A DNA stretch of 64,000 nt from Spongospora subterranea (lineage: Eukaryota; Endomyxa; Phytomyxea; Plasmodiophorida; Plasmodiophoridae). Location of the stretch: the NCBI GenBank assembly GCA_900404475.1, contig OUQQ01000010.1:1-64000 (forward strand). Reading direction: 5' to 3'. The notes beneath the pieces are model-generated. The model was given only the letters and a program-made list of their open reading frames with translations. It was not told where the DNA came from and made no database searches. Positions 1-9,349 of the stretch are shown in pieces. The position numbers and the translations under genes were made by a program. Position 1 is the first letter of the stretch, and each line of letters starts with the position of its first letter.

Positions 1-560
1 CAGAAACGACCACCAGTTTGGTGACAGTTCTTCCAGAAACTTTGCCGTTCAGTCCATGACCAAATTGTGTTTTTGGGTTTGCTAAGTTTGTCTTAGGATT
101 GCCACCGGAACACGAGTTCAAACCGTGATGCATCCCGTATCAGTATTGATTGTCAACAGTCAATTCAAAGCGTAGAGGGCAAAACTTTCGACTGCCGCAT
201 CGGAAATACGATTAATTCAAAAAACAAGCGTGGTGACGTTCATGAGAATTCTTTGCCAGTAAGCGATTGCCGAGAATCGTGATTACCAATATCTGATTAT
301 GTCGTTCCAGGATAAATTTCCGCAGCAGACTCGCAAAATGGTTCGTTTCGGTAATTTCAAGTACTTGATGGGATTGAGACTGATCTGTCCGCTCTTGAAC
401 TGGGACCTGGATGAGGTCAAAGACTATGATAGCCTCTGTGTGTTTCTGGTTAGAACTCGGGTTCCCCGCTCTGTCTGGGATTTGATGATCACAAACGGTA
501 TTGTTTGCTTAGGGAAAGGAGACGAACCCAGAACAGGTCGAGTTTCACGACAGTGGCGCC
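1..560. other. Upstream stretch, no gene resolved
   Basis: I recognise no gene here. A forward open frame at 299-613 has no recognisable domain. It could be an upstream exon of the cysteine-rich gene that follows, but no splice pair joins it in frame convincingly. A possible short start exon (ATG at 242 followed by GTAAGC at about 258) did not lead into an open downstream frame. Confidence 0.3.
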
Positions 561-1666
561 ATGACGGAACACATCGTGAAACTACTGTCGCGAGGAAAAT
601 CGGGGCGGGATAACGTTGAGGTCGGACAAAGCAACATCGATGTTCTTGATCCTGGGCTAATTGCCAAGGCACCTAGCACCCTGCAAAAACTGATCTTAAT
701 TTCGAATTTTGTTTTGAAATTGGTCTCTTGCAGAACATCGGGCTGCAGTATTAGTCCTAATGGGATTACTTGTTTCAAGAGCACCTGTATCCCCGTCCTT
801 CAATGTCTTGCGAAATGTTGTGGCAAAGACATTGACCTGTTCCAGACACGTTGGGGAACGCATTTCAAACACCAAAATTTTGGAGCGAAATGCTGCCCCG
901 GTCGAGGATCAAATCATAACACCTGCGGTTACCACAGGACGAAAATCGTCAGAAACTCTGACTACAGGTTTTCATTCGCCTTTTTCTAGAAAAACTGATG
1001 AACATTTGTCCTTTTAGAGACAAAAACTCCGGTTTATTGGATCTCCAAGCTCTTGTTGTTGCTGCTTCAACGTCATCAACCGCAGAAGAAAAACTCAAAC
1101 TGTGTTATGAATTCCACGAGAAATACCGATCAACTGGCTCCATGGCTCAGAAGCTTCTCCGATCGTTTTATCGCCATTCTTCGCAACCCATCTGGGGGTG
1201 CTTTGTTCATCACTGTGGCCAAGGTATAAATGAATGGATTCGAAAATGGGGCCCTCAATTCACTCATGGAAACTTCGACACGCGGAAATGTCATGGCTTG
1301 CAGTTTCTTCAATGCGGATCGGTCGAGCCACCATTTGATATTCCAGCAAGACATGATCTTCGCTATAAATCAACCCGAGACCTCCTCCCAGCGCTTTCCG
1401 AAATTTTCAAACAGTATGAGCAGTTCGTGATATCGAAGCCAAGATCAATGAGATCGCCTCATCCGGATTTGACCTCTTTGATCAGAAAATGCCTTCGTCC
1501 CATCAACAATTGTTTGCAGCGTCATTGCGCTGGAAGTGTTGACGAATTTGTTCGGAGATGGGGAAAATCAATATTCTACACCAGATTCTATCGCAATTGC
1601 TGTCCTGGAACAGGCAGAAAGGAATCTGATATCTGTCCATATAATTCTCGGTCATCCCAATGTTAG
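561..1666 (+). CDS. Cysteine-rich protein with three copies of an unrecognised 'RWG...CCPG' repeat
   Basis: I do not recognise this family. Three units of about 45-50 residues share a pattern. Unit 1 is at about 780-920, unit 2 at about 1170-1305 and unit 3 at about 1495-1625. Each has Cys, then Cys 4 residues later or nearby, Gly, Ile/Val-Asp/Asn, an aromatic, Arg-x2 or Lys, Trp-Gly, Phe, a second Phe and a terminal Cys or Cys-Cys-Pro-Gly. Examples are 'LFQTRWGTHF' and 'CCPGRG' in unit 1, 'EWIRKWGPQF' in unit 2, and 'EFVRRWGKSI' and 'CCPGTG' in unit 3. Units 2 and 3 lie in one open frame (998-1666, stop TAG at 1664). Unit 1 is in another frame (up to 989), so an intron ending near AG at 989 or 1018 must join them. 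The true start is unresolved, and the 561 boundary is simply the start of the open frame. The dense, regularly spaced cysteines suggest disulphide-bonded domains of a secreted or surface protein, but no signal peptide was found. The repeat is supported; function is unknown. Confidence 0.55.
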
Positions 1667-2286
1667 ATAAGGGGTGATCCTCCACTCACTCAACAAACAA
1701 GGAAGATGAAGTCAAATAAACCTGATGGACTTAGGGTGGTTTCACACGTTTCATACGACGATTCTGTTTTACGTATTCATATCAACTTTTTTCCGTATAA
1801 TTCCGTTGGATTCTGGCCAACTTTGGCCGAGATACATGTGGGGATTCAACACACCCCTCTCTATGAACTGGGTAGGAAACTCGGATTCTGATGAGGGTTC
1901 AACGCTTTCGTGAACGCGATTTTTAGGCTTTCACGATTTATATCGGTTGAAACTTTCTGTATTCGATTGCACAAGTTTTGGCAACTTACCCCAGTTTGAG
2001 CCGAATGCGTGTGAAAATGAAATGATAGCTACTAATCGATCCTCAACGATTTCTCACAATCTGCCCCACACAATCACAGTCTGATACTGATTGACTTTCT
2101 AATTTGGATTTCCGTCGAGAAATTCCCGATTCGGCTCTTTTGTATACGATTTCATGAAGGCAACGAACACTGCTAATCCAGAAAATGAGGAGAACTGAGA
2201 TAGATCCATATCTTCGCTGAAAAACCGAATAATTAAGGTGAATAATGACGGAAATACTCCTAAATTACGGCAATAACAAAATTAGT
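1667..2286. other. Intergenic, nothing recognised
   Basis: AT-rich sequence. The short overlapping frames at 1706-1913 have no domain, and I see no RNA gene. Confidence 0.5.
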
Positions 2287-2583
2287 TGTTACCCACCCAT
2301 CAACAACCCACGCAGTTTAACACTGCGTACTACACGGTAACAACCTATACATAGCAATCGTCAGTTTACGGAACCAGACACGAGTTTTGTGGGAAATGAA
2401 TCGTTTATTCCGGATCAGTTCCAAGACCCCAGGCCAAGAACTCGCGCAGTCCCCGAGTTCCGCCTGGCTACGATGGCTTTGATAGCGTGGCTATGATAGC
2501 CCAGCTTCATAGTTCTTGGTTCTTGAAATATCAGCTAATTAAATATCATTCTGTATTATCATCATTGAGTGGCTCAATTGACA
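2287..2583 (-). repeat. Probable lone LTR (Ty1/copia-like) with adjacent polypurine tract
   Basis: Read on the minus strand, a purine-rich tract (GAGGAGGGGAGTG, 2596-2584) is directly followed by TGTCAATTG at 2583. The unit ends with GGGTAACA at 2287, giving TG...CA termini over 297 bp. A polypurine tract abutting TG is how the 3' LTR of a retrotransposon begins. No coding region of the element survives just upstream on that strand, because a microsatellite starts there. This is therefore a lone or 3' LTR. No second copy of the LTR was seen in the window, so the boundaries rest on the termini alone. Confidence 0.45.
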
Positions 2584-2639
2584 CACTCCCCTCCTCAAAA
2601 TCACGTCTAGGTATAATGAAGAGATGGTTCTAAGACCAT

Positions 2640-2835
2640 ATTGTTCATCTGTATGTTCACCCAATCATCTTTCATCAACATTCATCAAATCAGATCTGAT
2701 CGTCTGTGGTCATCTTTCATCAATTCATCGATCATCATGTCATCTGTCTCATCGATCATCATGTCATCTGTGTCATCTGGCAAAACAGTCATCACGTCAT
2801 CAATCATCATATTCATCAAGTTCCTCAGTTCATCT
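2640..2835 (+). repeat. TCATC-rich low-complexity / minisatellite tract
   Basis: Imperfect tandem copies of TCAT/TCATC words. The block 'atcatcatgtcatctgt' with a following 'tcatcg' or 'tcatct' occurs twice in succession near 2730-2780. Any open frame in it is a by-product of the repeat. Confidence 0.75.
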
Positions 2836-3108
2836 GTTATTTTACCTACGGCTGTATGGATTTTAGTTCGTACGAACTCGACACGAACTCACGCAGTCTT
2901 TTCAACAAATGAACGGTACGAACTCAAGATCAAACGTCATCGTCGCTTTAGCGATGATTTATCTAGCGACAGTGCGGGGCTCTTGACGAAACGGTCCATT
3001 GGACAACGTCATACTGCGTCAGTTTTAGCTTGTTCAGTGAGTTCGTCAATCTTATCGCTATGTCCTATTTTAATGGTGTTTCACAGTATACTTGGGTATT
3101 TCACGATC

Positions 3109-3399
3109 TCGTTCGTGTCCACATCTGGTAGGGAAAAAAAACGTGTTTATCCACCTGATTCTCGTTAGTCAGTTTTGCCAATAGTTTAGCACATGAGGCA
3201 ATGATGGCGTTTTGTTGGTTTATCCATGACAGGGAATCTGCCAAAATGAGGATGTTCGTTCCCCAATAGTCTTGATTAACCTCGTTCAGTTTGCGATTGT
3301 CAATCAGTAGTGCTGCTGCACCTTCACCCTGACCATCGTGTTTGAAACGTCCATCTGTCCATTGTTCAATGTCTGGGTATTTTGAAAACAGTTGTCCTT
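3109..3399 (-). pseudogene. RNase H-like fragment of a retroelement
   Basis: The minus strand is open without an ATG for about 95 residues. It contains 'EQWTDGRFK' (TDG motif, near 3350) and 'ILILADSLSWIN' (Asp-Ser motif, near 3235), with 'GAAALLIDN' between them. This order and spacing resemble type I RNase H domains, with the first catalytic Asp in TDG and the third in the 'xDS' strand. The frame ends in a stop, and there are no reverse transcriptase motifs next to it, so it is a remnant. It could come from a LINE or from an LTR element; I cannot tell which. Confidence 0.4.
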
Positions 3400-4484
3400 T
3401 TTTGTGTTTCTTAAATGCGTAATATTGAATCTAGCTTCATATAGCCCCTTAAAAATGTTGGGCGATATTACCCTTCTGGCATGAATGTTCTCATATTTGT
3501 CAAACCCTCATTCTCAGATTCATAAAATCATTCAACAACAACTTCAAACGGTTTCAACGGAACGCAAAGTGTTGTTCTCGTGGGCACTCTACTCTAGGGC
3601 GCCGCACTTGACTGGGTTTACTATTGTTTGAGACCGATGACTTGTTTTTCGAAAGTATCGAAGCACGTTTCGGCGCCCAAGCCGAAGCGCGTCGTCGACC
3701 TTGCCTCAAACGTTGCAGTCTGGCAGCGGCGTTCGGGCCAGGGAGTCTGTTACCGAATCGTGATTCAAGCGCGTTGTTGGCCTCAAACAAAGGGGAAAGA
3801 CCAATCAAGTGCGGCCAGAGAGTAGACTGCCCACAAGAAGTTCAAGTTGGCGTACCGTTTGAATACCTTCTCGACATGTTGTTGATAATTATACGGATCT
3901 GAATGATGAAGACACGCAAACGTGCTTCAGAACCGTCAAAAAGATATGATTTACGCGGTTCGGTAAAGAATGGGTTTTCGGGAAAAGGAAGTCGGGTTTC
4001 CCGCTGTCAAAGTGGTGCTGCAAGGGTTCCCTGAACAGGTCCATGGAACGATCAAGAGCTGTTTTGCCCCCCAAAAACTGGGAGATCTCGCGACATATAT
4101 GTTGATGAAGCCAATCGAAGAAATAACTCTCTATACAGAATCTTCCCGTCCTAATATGTACCGAAACCTAAATTCAATCTAAATAAAGAGCGCTTCAGGA
4201 TCCTAAACTCAACAACGCCTGTGGTCTCAGCATACTGACGAAAAAAATTCTGGAATACTTTGCCCGAATACGATCTCACTCGGCCACATCGACGCGTCAA
4301 GATCTAAAAAAAATATTCGAGATACAATGGTGATGAATTTTGCAATCACGAGTGCGGAGGATCGCGTGTTCAGCTAGTTTACGTCCTTCGACACTTAATC
4401 AAGGACCACGGTCTCGAAACGCAAACTCGCAATTCTGTTGGAAGGACTAGGTCCACCAGCCCTGAAAATTGCAAAAGACAGCAA
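3400..4484. other. Non-coding or decayed sequence
   Basis: Short frames on both strands (for example 3554-3902 and 3970-4182) show no recognisable domain. The region sits between two retroelement remnants and is probably decayed element sequence, but that is inference. Confidence 0.4.
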
Positions 4485-5100
4485 GTGGAAATCGGTAATG
4501 ACGATGAAGTGAAGCACAAAGTGGTCAAGGCATTCAAGCTGATTCTGACGACGACCAAGGACCAGGACAGATTCCAACGCTGCGCCAGATGGTCATCTGA
4601 TAAACCATCCGATAAACCACGAGTCGATCAAGGTCAAAGTTCTAACAATAGATGCTCTCAATCGAAGCGTCAGAGCAATCCCGCGACGCCAGACAAGGAA
4701 TCAAAATACTTTCCTGAGAAGTTGAAGAAGCGCTACGAAGCAATAGCCAATTCCAGTCAATGATCTGTGCGTCAATGACAGGGAACTCAACCGTATCCCG
4801 ATCCTGAACCTTATCCTCTTCCCCCAATCAACGACATTCAACGACAACTCGGCGGAGCGAAGATTTTTTTACCAAGATCGACCTCAGTGGGGCATTCAAT
4901 CTGGTCCGGGTCAAGGAAGGAGACGAATGGAAAACTGCATTCAACTATATATATGGGCACTACCATTACTTGGTTGCGCCGTTCAGCTTGAAAAACGCCC
5001 CTGCCTTCTTTCAACGCTTGATGAATGAGCTCTTCATAGAATACATCGACCCCAAAAGGACGTCAAGCGAGTCCAAAATTTTCTCGGTGACAGTGGACTT
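4485..5100 (+). mobile_element. Broken Ty3/gypsy (chromovirus-like) pol fragment
   Basis: From about 4815 the plus strand encodes a reverse transcriptase palm segment: '[17 protein letters not shown]', then '[20 protein letters not shown]', 'KTAF', '[20 protein letters not shown]' and 'RLMNELF'. These are the classic Ty3/gypsy motifs ahead of the YxDD box. The reading frame is broken at a run of seven T near 4865, and the YxDD region is absent because the similarity ends near 5060. Upstream, 4485-4763 is a Lys/Ser-rich open frame of unknown meaning that may be decayed gag or protease-linker sequence. No LTRs were identified. The EGDEWKTAF wording resembles elements common in fungi. This is a dead fragment. 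Confidence 0.75.
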
Positions 5101-6463
5101 AACGATCGATTAGCCGATTACTGATCTCATTATTCTTACTGTACTAGACTCGTCGCTTATCCATAAGACGTTCACCAGATTTCAGTCTATGGCTTATGAT
5201 TCCTCTCTTACCTATATCAAGTTTAGATAAATGATAAACTTACATACACCATTAACTTCAAGTAAGCGCTTTGAAGAAAGTCGGGTTTTCTGATTTCAAA
5301 CAACAGAACCAGGGTTTTCTGACAAGAAAGCGCGAATATCTCTTTTTTTTTTGTAATTGAGTTCAACACATTTGTGTTAAGTCTGTAGTACCCATATCTA
5401 CTCCAGAGCCAGTTGACGATGACTCGTCATCTGGGCACAAACTCCTGTGTTTGTGCTGGCTATTTTTATTAGTGAAACCTTCGTTACCGATGTGATATAG
5501 GTAACCCGTGTAGACCTCACACTACCATTGTTGTGAGTCAGACTGCTGACCAAAGTATAGCGAAGGTTCTTATCACAAAGCACACCAGTAGGTAACAAAA
5601 GGTTCCACTTGAAATGGCCACTGAATATGCCCCCCACTAGTAACGAAGGTGACCCACACCAATAACAAAACAAAAAGTTCCACTGGAAATAGCCAGGCCC
5701 AGTCTATGTGGAACTAGAGTTTTGATATCACGATGGAGATGGGTCACATTAGCTGAATGAGACCCAACGCGAAAGCATATCAGCCCAAACATTGATTTCG
5801 CCTGAAATGTGCTCGATGATATACGATAATGATTCCAATCTGCCGAGTGTATGTTGCTTGAAAGGTTATACTAGGAGAGAAAGGATTGAAAAGAAACATT
5901 ATATTCTTGTGGTTAGTAAAATCCTGAACGGAAGTCAGGTGACAAGAAGATAATCTCTCAAAGCAAGAAAATCGCCGAGAGCTCGGGGTTTACATCAAAT
6001 GATGCAGACGAAGTCCTGAGCTATTTTTTGTTCATTCGTACACGGCTACAAATTTACAAGTCGCCGCTCCTTCAAATCCTGAAACTTCAAATGTTGAGAT
6101 AAAACTCCCCTTAACAATTTTAGTGGCTTTGGACCGATAGCGTAGAGTCTTCAAGGCCAAGGTTAACCATTGGCAATCACAAAAGACTGTGATTGAAAAA
6201 TGTGGGAAGACAGCGTTTGTTCGGCTATCCAGAATTCCTCAATAAAAAAGAGAAAACTCAACGATCAATTGCAGGCAGGATTGAAATTGAATTTAAAAAA
6301 ATCAAGAGCCAAACCGAATTATTCTCGTAATACGGGGAACAGGTTCTAAAGTAAACAAATCAACAGTTCCGCTGATGAGATATTTGTCATACGCGCAACG
6401 AGAATACTGGAAGTGACTAGCTGTAGGTAGTGATGATACCCACTTGAAATGATACAATCTATA
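5101..6463. other. Long intergenic stretch, nothing recognised
   Basis: No convincing exon. A minus-strand frame at 5398-5673 contains an internal imperfect repeat: 'ggttccacttgaaatggcca' near 5600 and a related 'gttccactggaaatagcc' near 5675. There is an oligo-T tract at about 5342. The right end adjoins the 3' end of the mitochondrial carrier gene on the minus strand. Confidence 0.45.
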
Positions 6464-7855
6464 TTAGATGCCCATAACTCGACGAACTTGCTCCAGTGTT
6501 AGAAACATAACAATATTCCACGATCCGATTCTGACATGTTATCACAGGTTACTTTATGCGATTTATCATGGAATATTTCATACCGGGCGAAATTTGCTAC
6601 GAAGCCTTTATAAAAGGCAAACGGACCTTCGGCGCGAGAGATCTGCGACACGTTCAAAACCGCTGTTGAGTAAAACGTGGAATATATACTTTGACGAAGG
6701 CATCAAACAGTCCGTTGTATTGTTTGAGGCCGTCTGATCCGACTTTCGCGCTCATTAAGCGAGTTTTAACCTGCAAAATATTTAGACAAAGCAAAGTAGA
6801 CCGTAAATGATTAGAGACCACATCGAAAGGGGATCCAGCAACAGTTGCGAAAAATCCAGCCCCAATAGCGCATCTGAACAGTAATGTTAACGCCCGGTCA
6901 CGATTTTTCCATTCATTTACGCGAGATGCGTTTTAACATCGTCTCTGGACATTCCACAGCGATTAACTGCTATCGATTTCAACTGATCATACGCAGCTAA
7001 TTCAGCTGCATTAACAGTGGAATTCCTGGCAACATTAGGAATATATGCCGTCCAAAATCCCTTGATTCCTGTTTCTCTAAATCATTAGTTAACATTGATA
7101 ACCCTTGCAGGTTGGGAGTACCATCAGCTCTGTAAATCTGCCGAAATGCATCCGCCATACTGGAATAGCGGCGAGGAACTCCAGGTGGAAGACGGCCTTC
7201 TGATTGCAGGCGAACCTGCAATGAACTGGGTACGCATTATAACTGCTAAGTCAGACATCGGCGAGGGACCTTAACCAGATCAACGGGATTTGCGAAGCTA
7301 ATTCCAATCGCGCCTATAAAAATTCTGAGAACTATCTGGCTAAGGTCTTTGGGTTCGAACCTGTTGTAAGACCGGCAGCTACTCTGGTTCCCAACCCAAT
7401 ATCTTCGCCCTTGGCGCCATTAGCGTACAAGTCTCGTATTGGATTGTAGAGACCAATTCGTAATGAAGCAAAGACCATTTGTCGTGCAAGGCCGGGCATC
7501 AAGCTATATAAAGATGATAGAGTATTAGTTACCTACCATTCTCATCAGCGGCAACGACATAATCGACCCTTTCCAAAGAGCCGCTGGTCCTTCTTCAGTA
7601 GTCATGCGAATTAGACAATTTGCGACACCAGTATAGGGTGTCGATGTTGCTGAAGGTGATTGATTCTGTATAGGCGATATTAACAGCAAAATTTACAGGA
7701 CAAATGTGGTAAAATCCAACCTGTAATCGGACTTTAATCGTGTCTAAGGGAAGTGACGCCGCCTCGGCAACGCAGCCCGATATGCCAGCCGATATCATAC
7801 TCAGGAATAAGAAATTGCTCGACGACCCGCTGGTCGGCCCACTATCGTGACCCAT
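6464..7855 (-). CDS. Mitochondrial uncoupling protein / dicarboxylate-type carrier, ten exons
   Basis: This is a solute carrier of the inner mitochondrial membrane (SLC25 family), closest in wording to plant-type uncoupling proteins. Exons, read from high to low coordinate: 7855-7721, 7665-7568, 7503-7361, 7313-7270, 7215-7122, 7074-6921, 6873-6819, 6770-6690, 6642-6584, 6530-6464. They join in frame to 309 residues, the usual family length, and all nine introns are GT-AG and 47-64 nt long. The three carrier signatures are present: 'PLDTIKVRLQ', 'PVDLVKVRLQ' and 'PFDVVKTRL'. Other family wording includes 'LMPGLARQMVFASLRIGLY', 'GFWTAYIPNVARN' and 'GSWNIVMFLTLEQ' near the C terminus. No frame break remains after splicing, so the gene looks intact. 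The exact substrate (protons/fatty acids, dicarboxylates or aspartate) cannot be read from sequence. The start is the first ATG of exon 1, followed by a short Gly/Ser-rich N terminus. Confidence 0.93.
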
Positions 7856-8887
7856 TGATCGCGATGCTGGTTCGGTCGGTTAATGAATATGATACCCCTT
7901 TCTGGATTGGGGGGCTACTTAGGAAGGGCGACCCTAAATAGTAACGGCAGTGATCCGATACAGTAAAAACTTGTACAGAAATAAAAATGTTTCTGTTAAG
8001 GCCTGAACCCGTTGAATTCTGACTTGAATGACCCTCAACCCTGGTTTGAGGGCGAAAAATTAATGTAGGTACTGAAGTGTACAGTACCCTTCTATACCTT
8101 GCAGGCTGCGCGCAATACGAACATACATACAATGGCGCGGCGTGTCAGACTGTCCGGGGCGTGTCAGAGCGTCTCCTACCGCAGTAGGTGTAGTGTAAAC
8201 TCCGCACTTTGCGGAGTGCGGCCGAGTGCCCCACCGCGCGACTGTAAACGGAAAACGTTTTACAGTCGACTGAAAAAGGGTGCCAAGGACTGAAAACTGC
8301 TTTTTTTTCGACGTGCAAATAGGTACGGTACCACTTGTCTTCATTCCCATTTCCCTGTTTGACGTTTTTTCGCTTTAATGACCACAGTCGCCAAGCGTCA
8401 ACGCGGACTGATTTTTTCCTTTGAGGAAGAAGTTTAACTGGCACGTTCATGGCTCAATGTTTTTCAAGACCCTGCCAATGGTACTGGCCAAAAATCCGAC
8501 ACGTCCTGGGATCGAGTTGAGGAACACTTCCGGTTTCTTCAATCAATTCGCGGAAGGTCGTATGACTCCAATCGCGAGCAGCGCAGATGAAACCACTCGA
8601 CGGTCGTCTCGACCGCTTCATTCGAAAATGAAACCCCATACAGGACGATGCCTCAAAGTTAGTAGGAGCGCACGTGCTTTAAACGATTTGAATGAGAGGG
8701 GTACGAATGATGACATCATGACAACAGCTCTCGCGCTGAAAGAAATCATCTTTTTGTTTTGAACACGTTTTTGGCACTTTTTGAGTCGGTGCCAAAGTGG
8801 AATGATTTTCGTTCCAAGCCCGACACTCTTTCGAAGATACACTGTCGTTGAAGTTGAATGAGCAAGACATCAGGCTCAATCTGTACG
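7856..8887. other. Spacer upstream of the carrier gene
   Basis: No gene recognised. It holds the hairpin cluster described separately, a direct repeat (GCGTGTCAGA twice near 8140-8168) and an oligo-T run near 8302. It should contain the promoter of the minus-strand carrier gene. Confidence 0.4.
8175..8267. promoter_or_regulatory. Cluster of three short inverted repeats upstream of the carrier
   Basis: Three hairpin-capable repeats lie within 93 bp. They are CCTAC-cgca-GTAGG (8175-8188), a perfect 8-bp stem ACTCCGCA-ctt-TGCGGAGT (8199-8217), and GACTGTAAA with TTTACAGTC (8240-8267). They lie about 320-410 bp upstream of the carrier start codon. Their role is unknown. They could be protein-binding palindromes or remnants of a small element. 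Confidence 0.5.
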
Positions 8888-9064
8888 TTATACAGAGGAG
8901 AAGGGCAAAATAGTCTTCATAAAGCCGAAGATGAGCAGCAGCACGGGCGCGAGGGAGATTGGGGCGACGACCAGGTAACGAACCGCCTGGATTTCGTTGT
9001 GCATTTCATCCAAAATGTCCTGCATAACTTGCCAGACCAATTCATCATCCTCATCGTCGTCCAT
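8888..9064 (-). CDS. Possible 58-residue membrane microprotein
   Basis: A complete ATG-to-TAA frame of 58 codons, with an in-frame stop directly before the ATG. It begins with a run of acidic residues (MDDDEDDE), continues with an amphipathic stretch (VMQDILDEMHNEIQ), and ends with a hydrophobic segment (YLVVAPISLAPVLLLIFGFM) long enough to span a membrane. I recognise no family. It overlaps antisense a forward frame (8858-9337) of uncertain status at the edge of the copia element. It could be a real small tail-anchored-like protein or a chance frame. The ordered acidic-amphipathic-hydrophobic layout favours keeping it as a candidate. Confidence 0.3.
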   Translation of the reverse strand: MDDDEDDELVWQVMQDILDEMHNEIQAVRYLVVAPISLAPVLLLIFGFMKTILPFSSV

Positions 9065-9349
9065 TTAGGCCCTGAGGCGTTCCAGCACTGCGAGACGATA
9101 AACCTCCATGATCCTCACAAAAAATACAGTTATGGGTTGCGTCGTGCACCCCCGAAAGAGGCTATGGATGCCACCAAGGCGGAATATGCTGGGGTCACGA
9201 AGCAGGATCTGGCGTCGTTGCAGATACTGAACAAGCTGCGATGTCCAAATAACCCACAGTCAAGGAGTCCAGGAGTATTTGGCAGAAATGCGGACGACGG
9301 CGGCAGATATTGCCATGTTGCAAAATATCAAGTGTGAGCGCTCACGATT

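Noticed and set aside
6464..7855. Apparent frameshifts in the carrier suggesting a pseudogene
   Set aside because: All breaks resolve as GT-AG introns of about 50 nt, and the spliced product is complete and in frame.
8060..8450. Overlapping minus-strand frames in the carrier's upstream region as coding
   Set aside because: They span the hairpin cluster, have biased composition from it, and show no domain.
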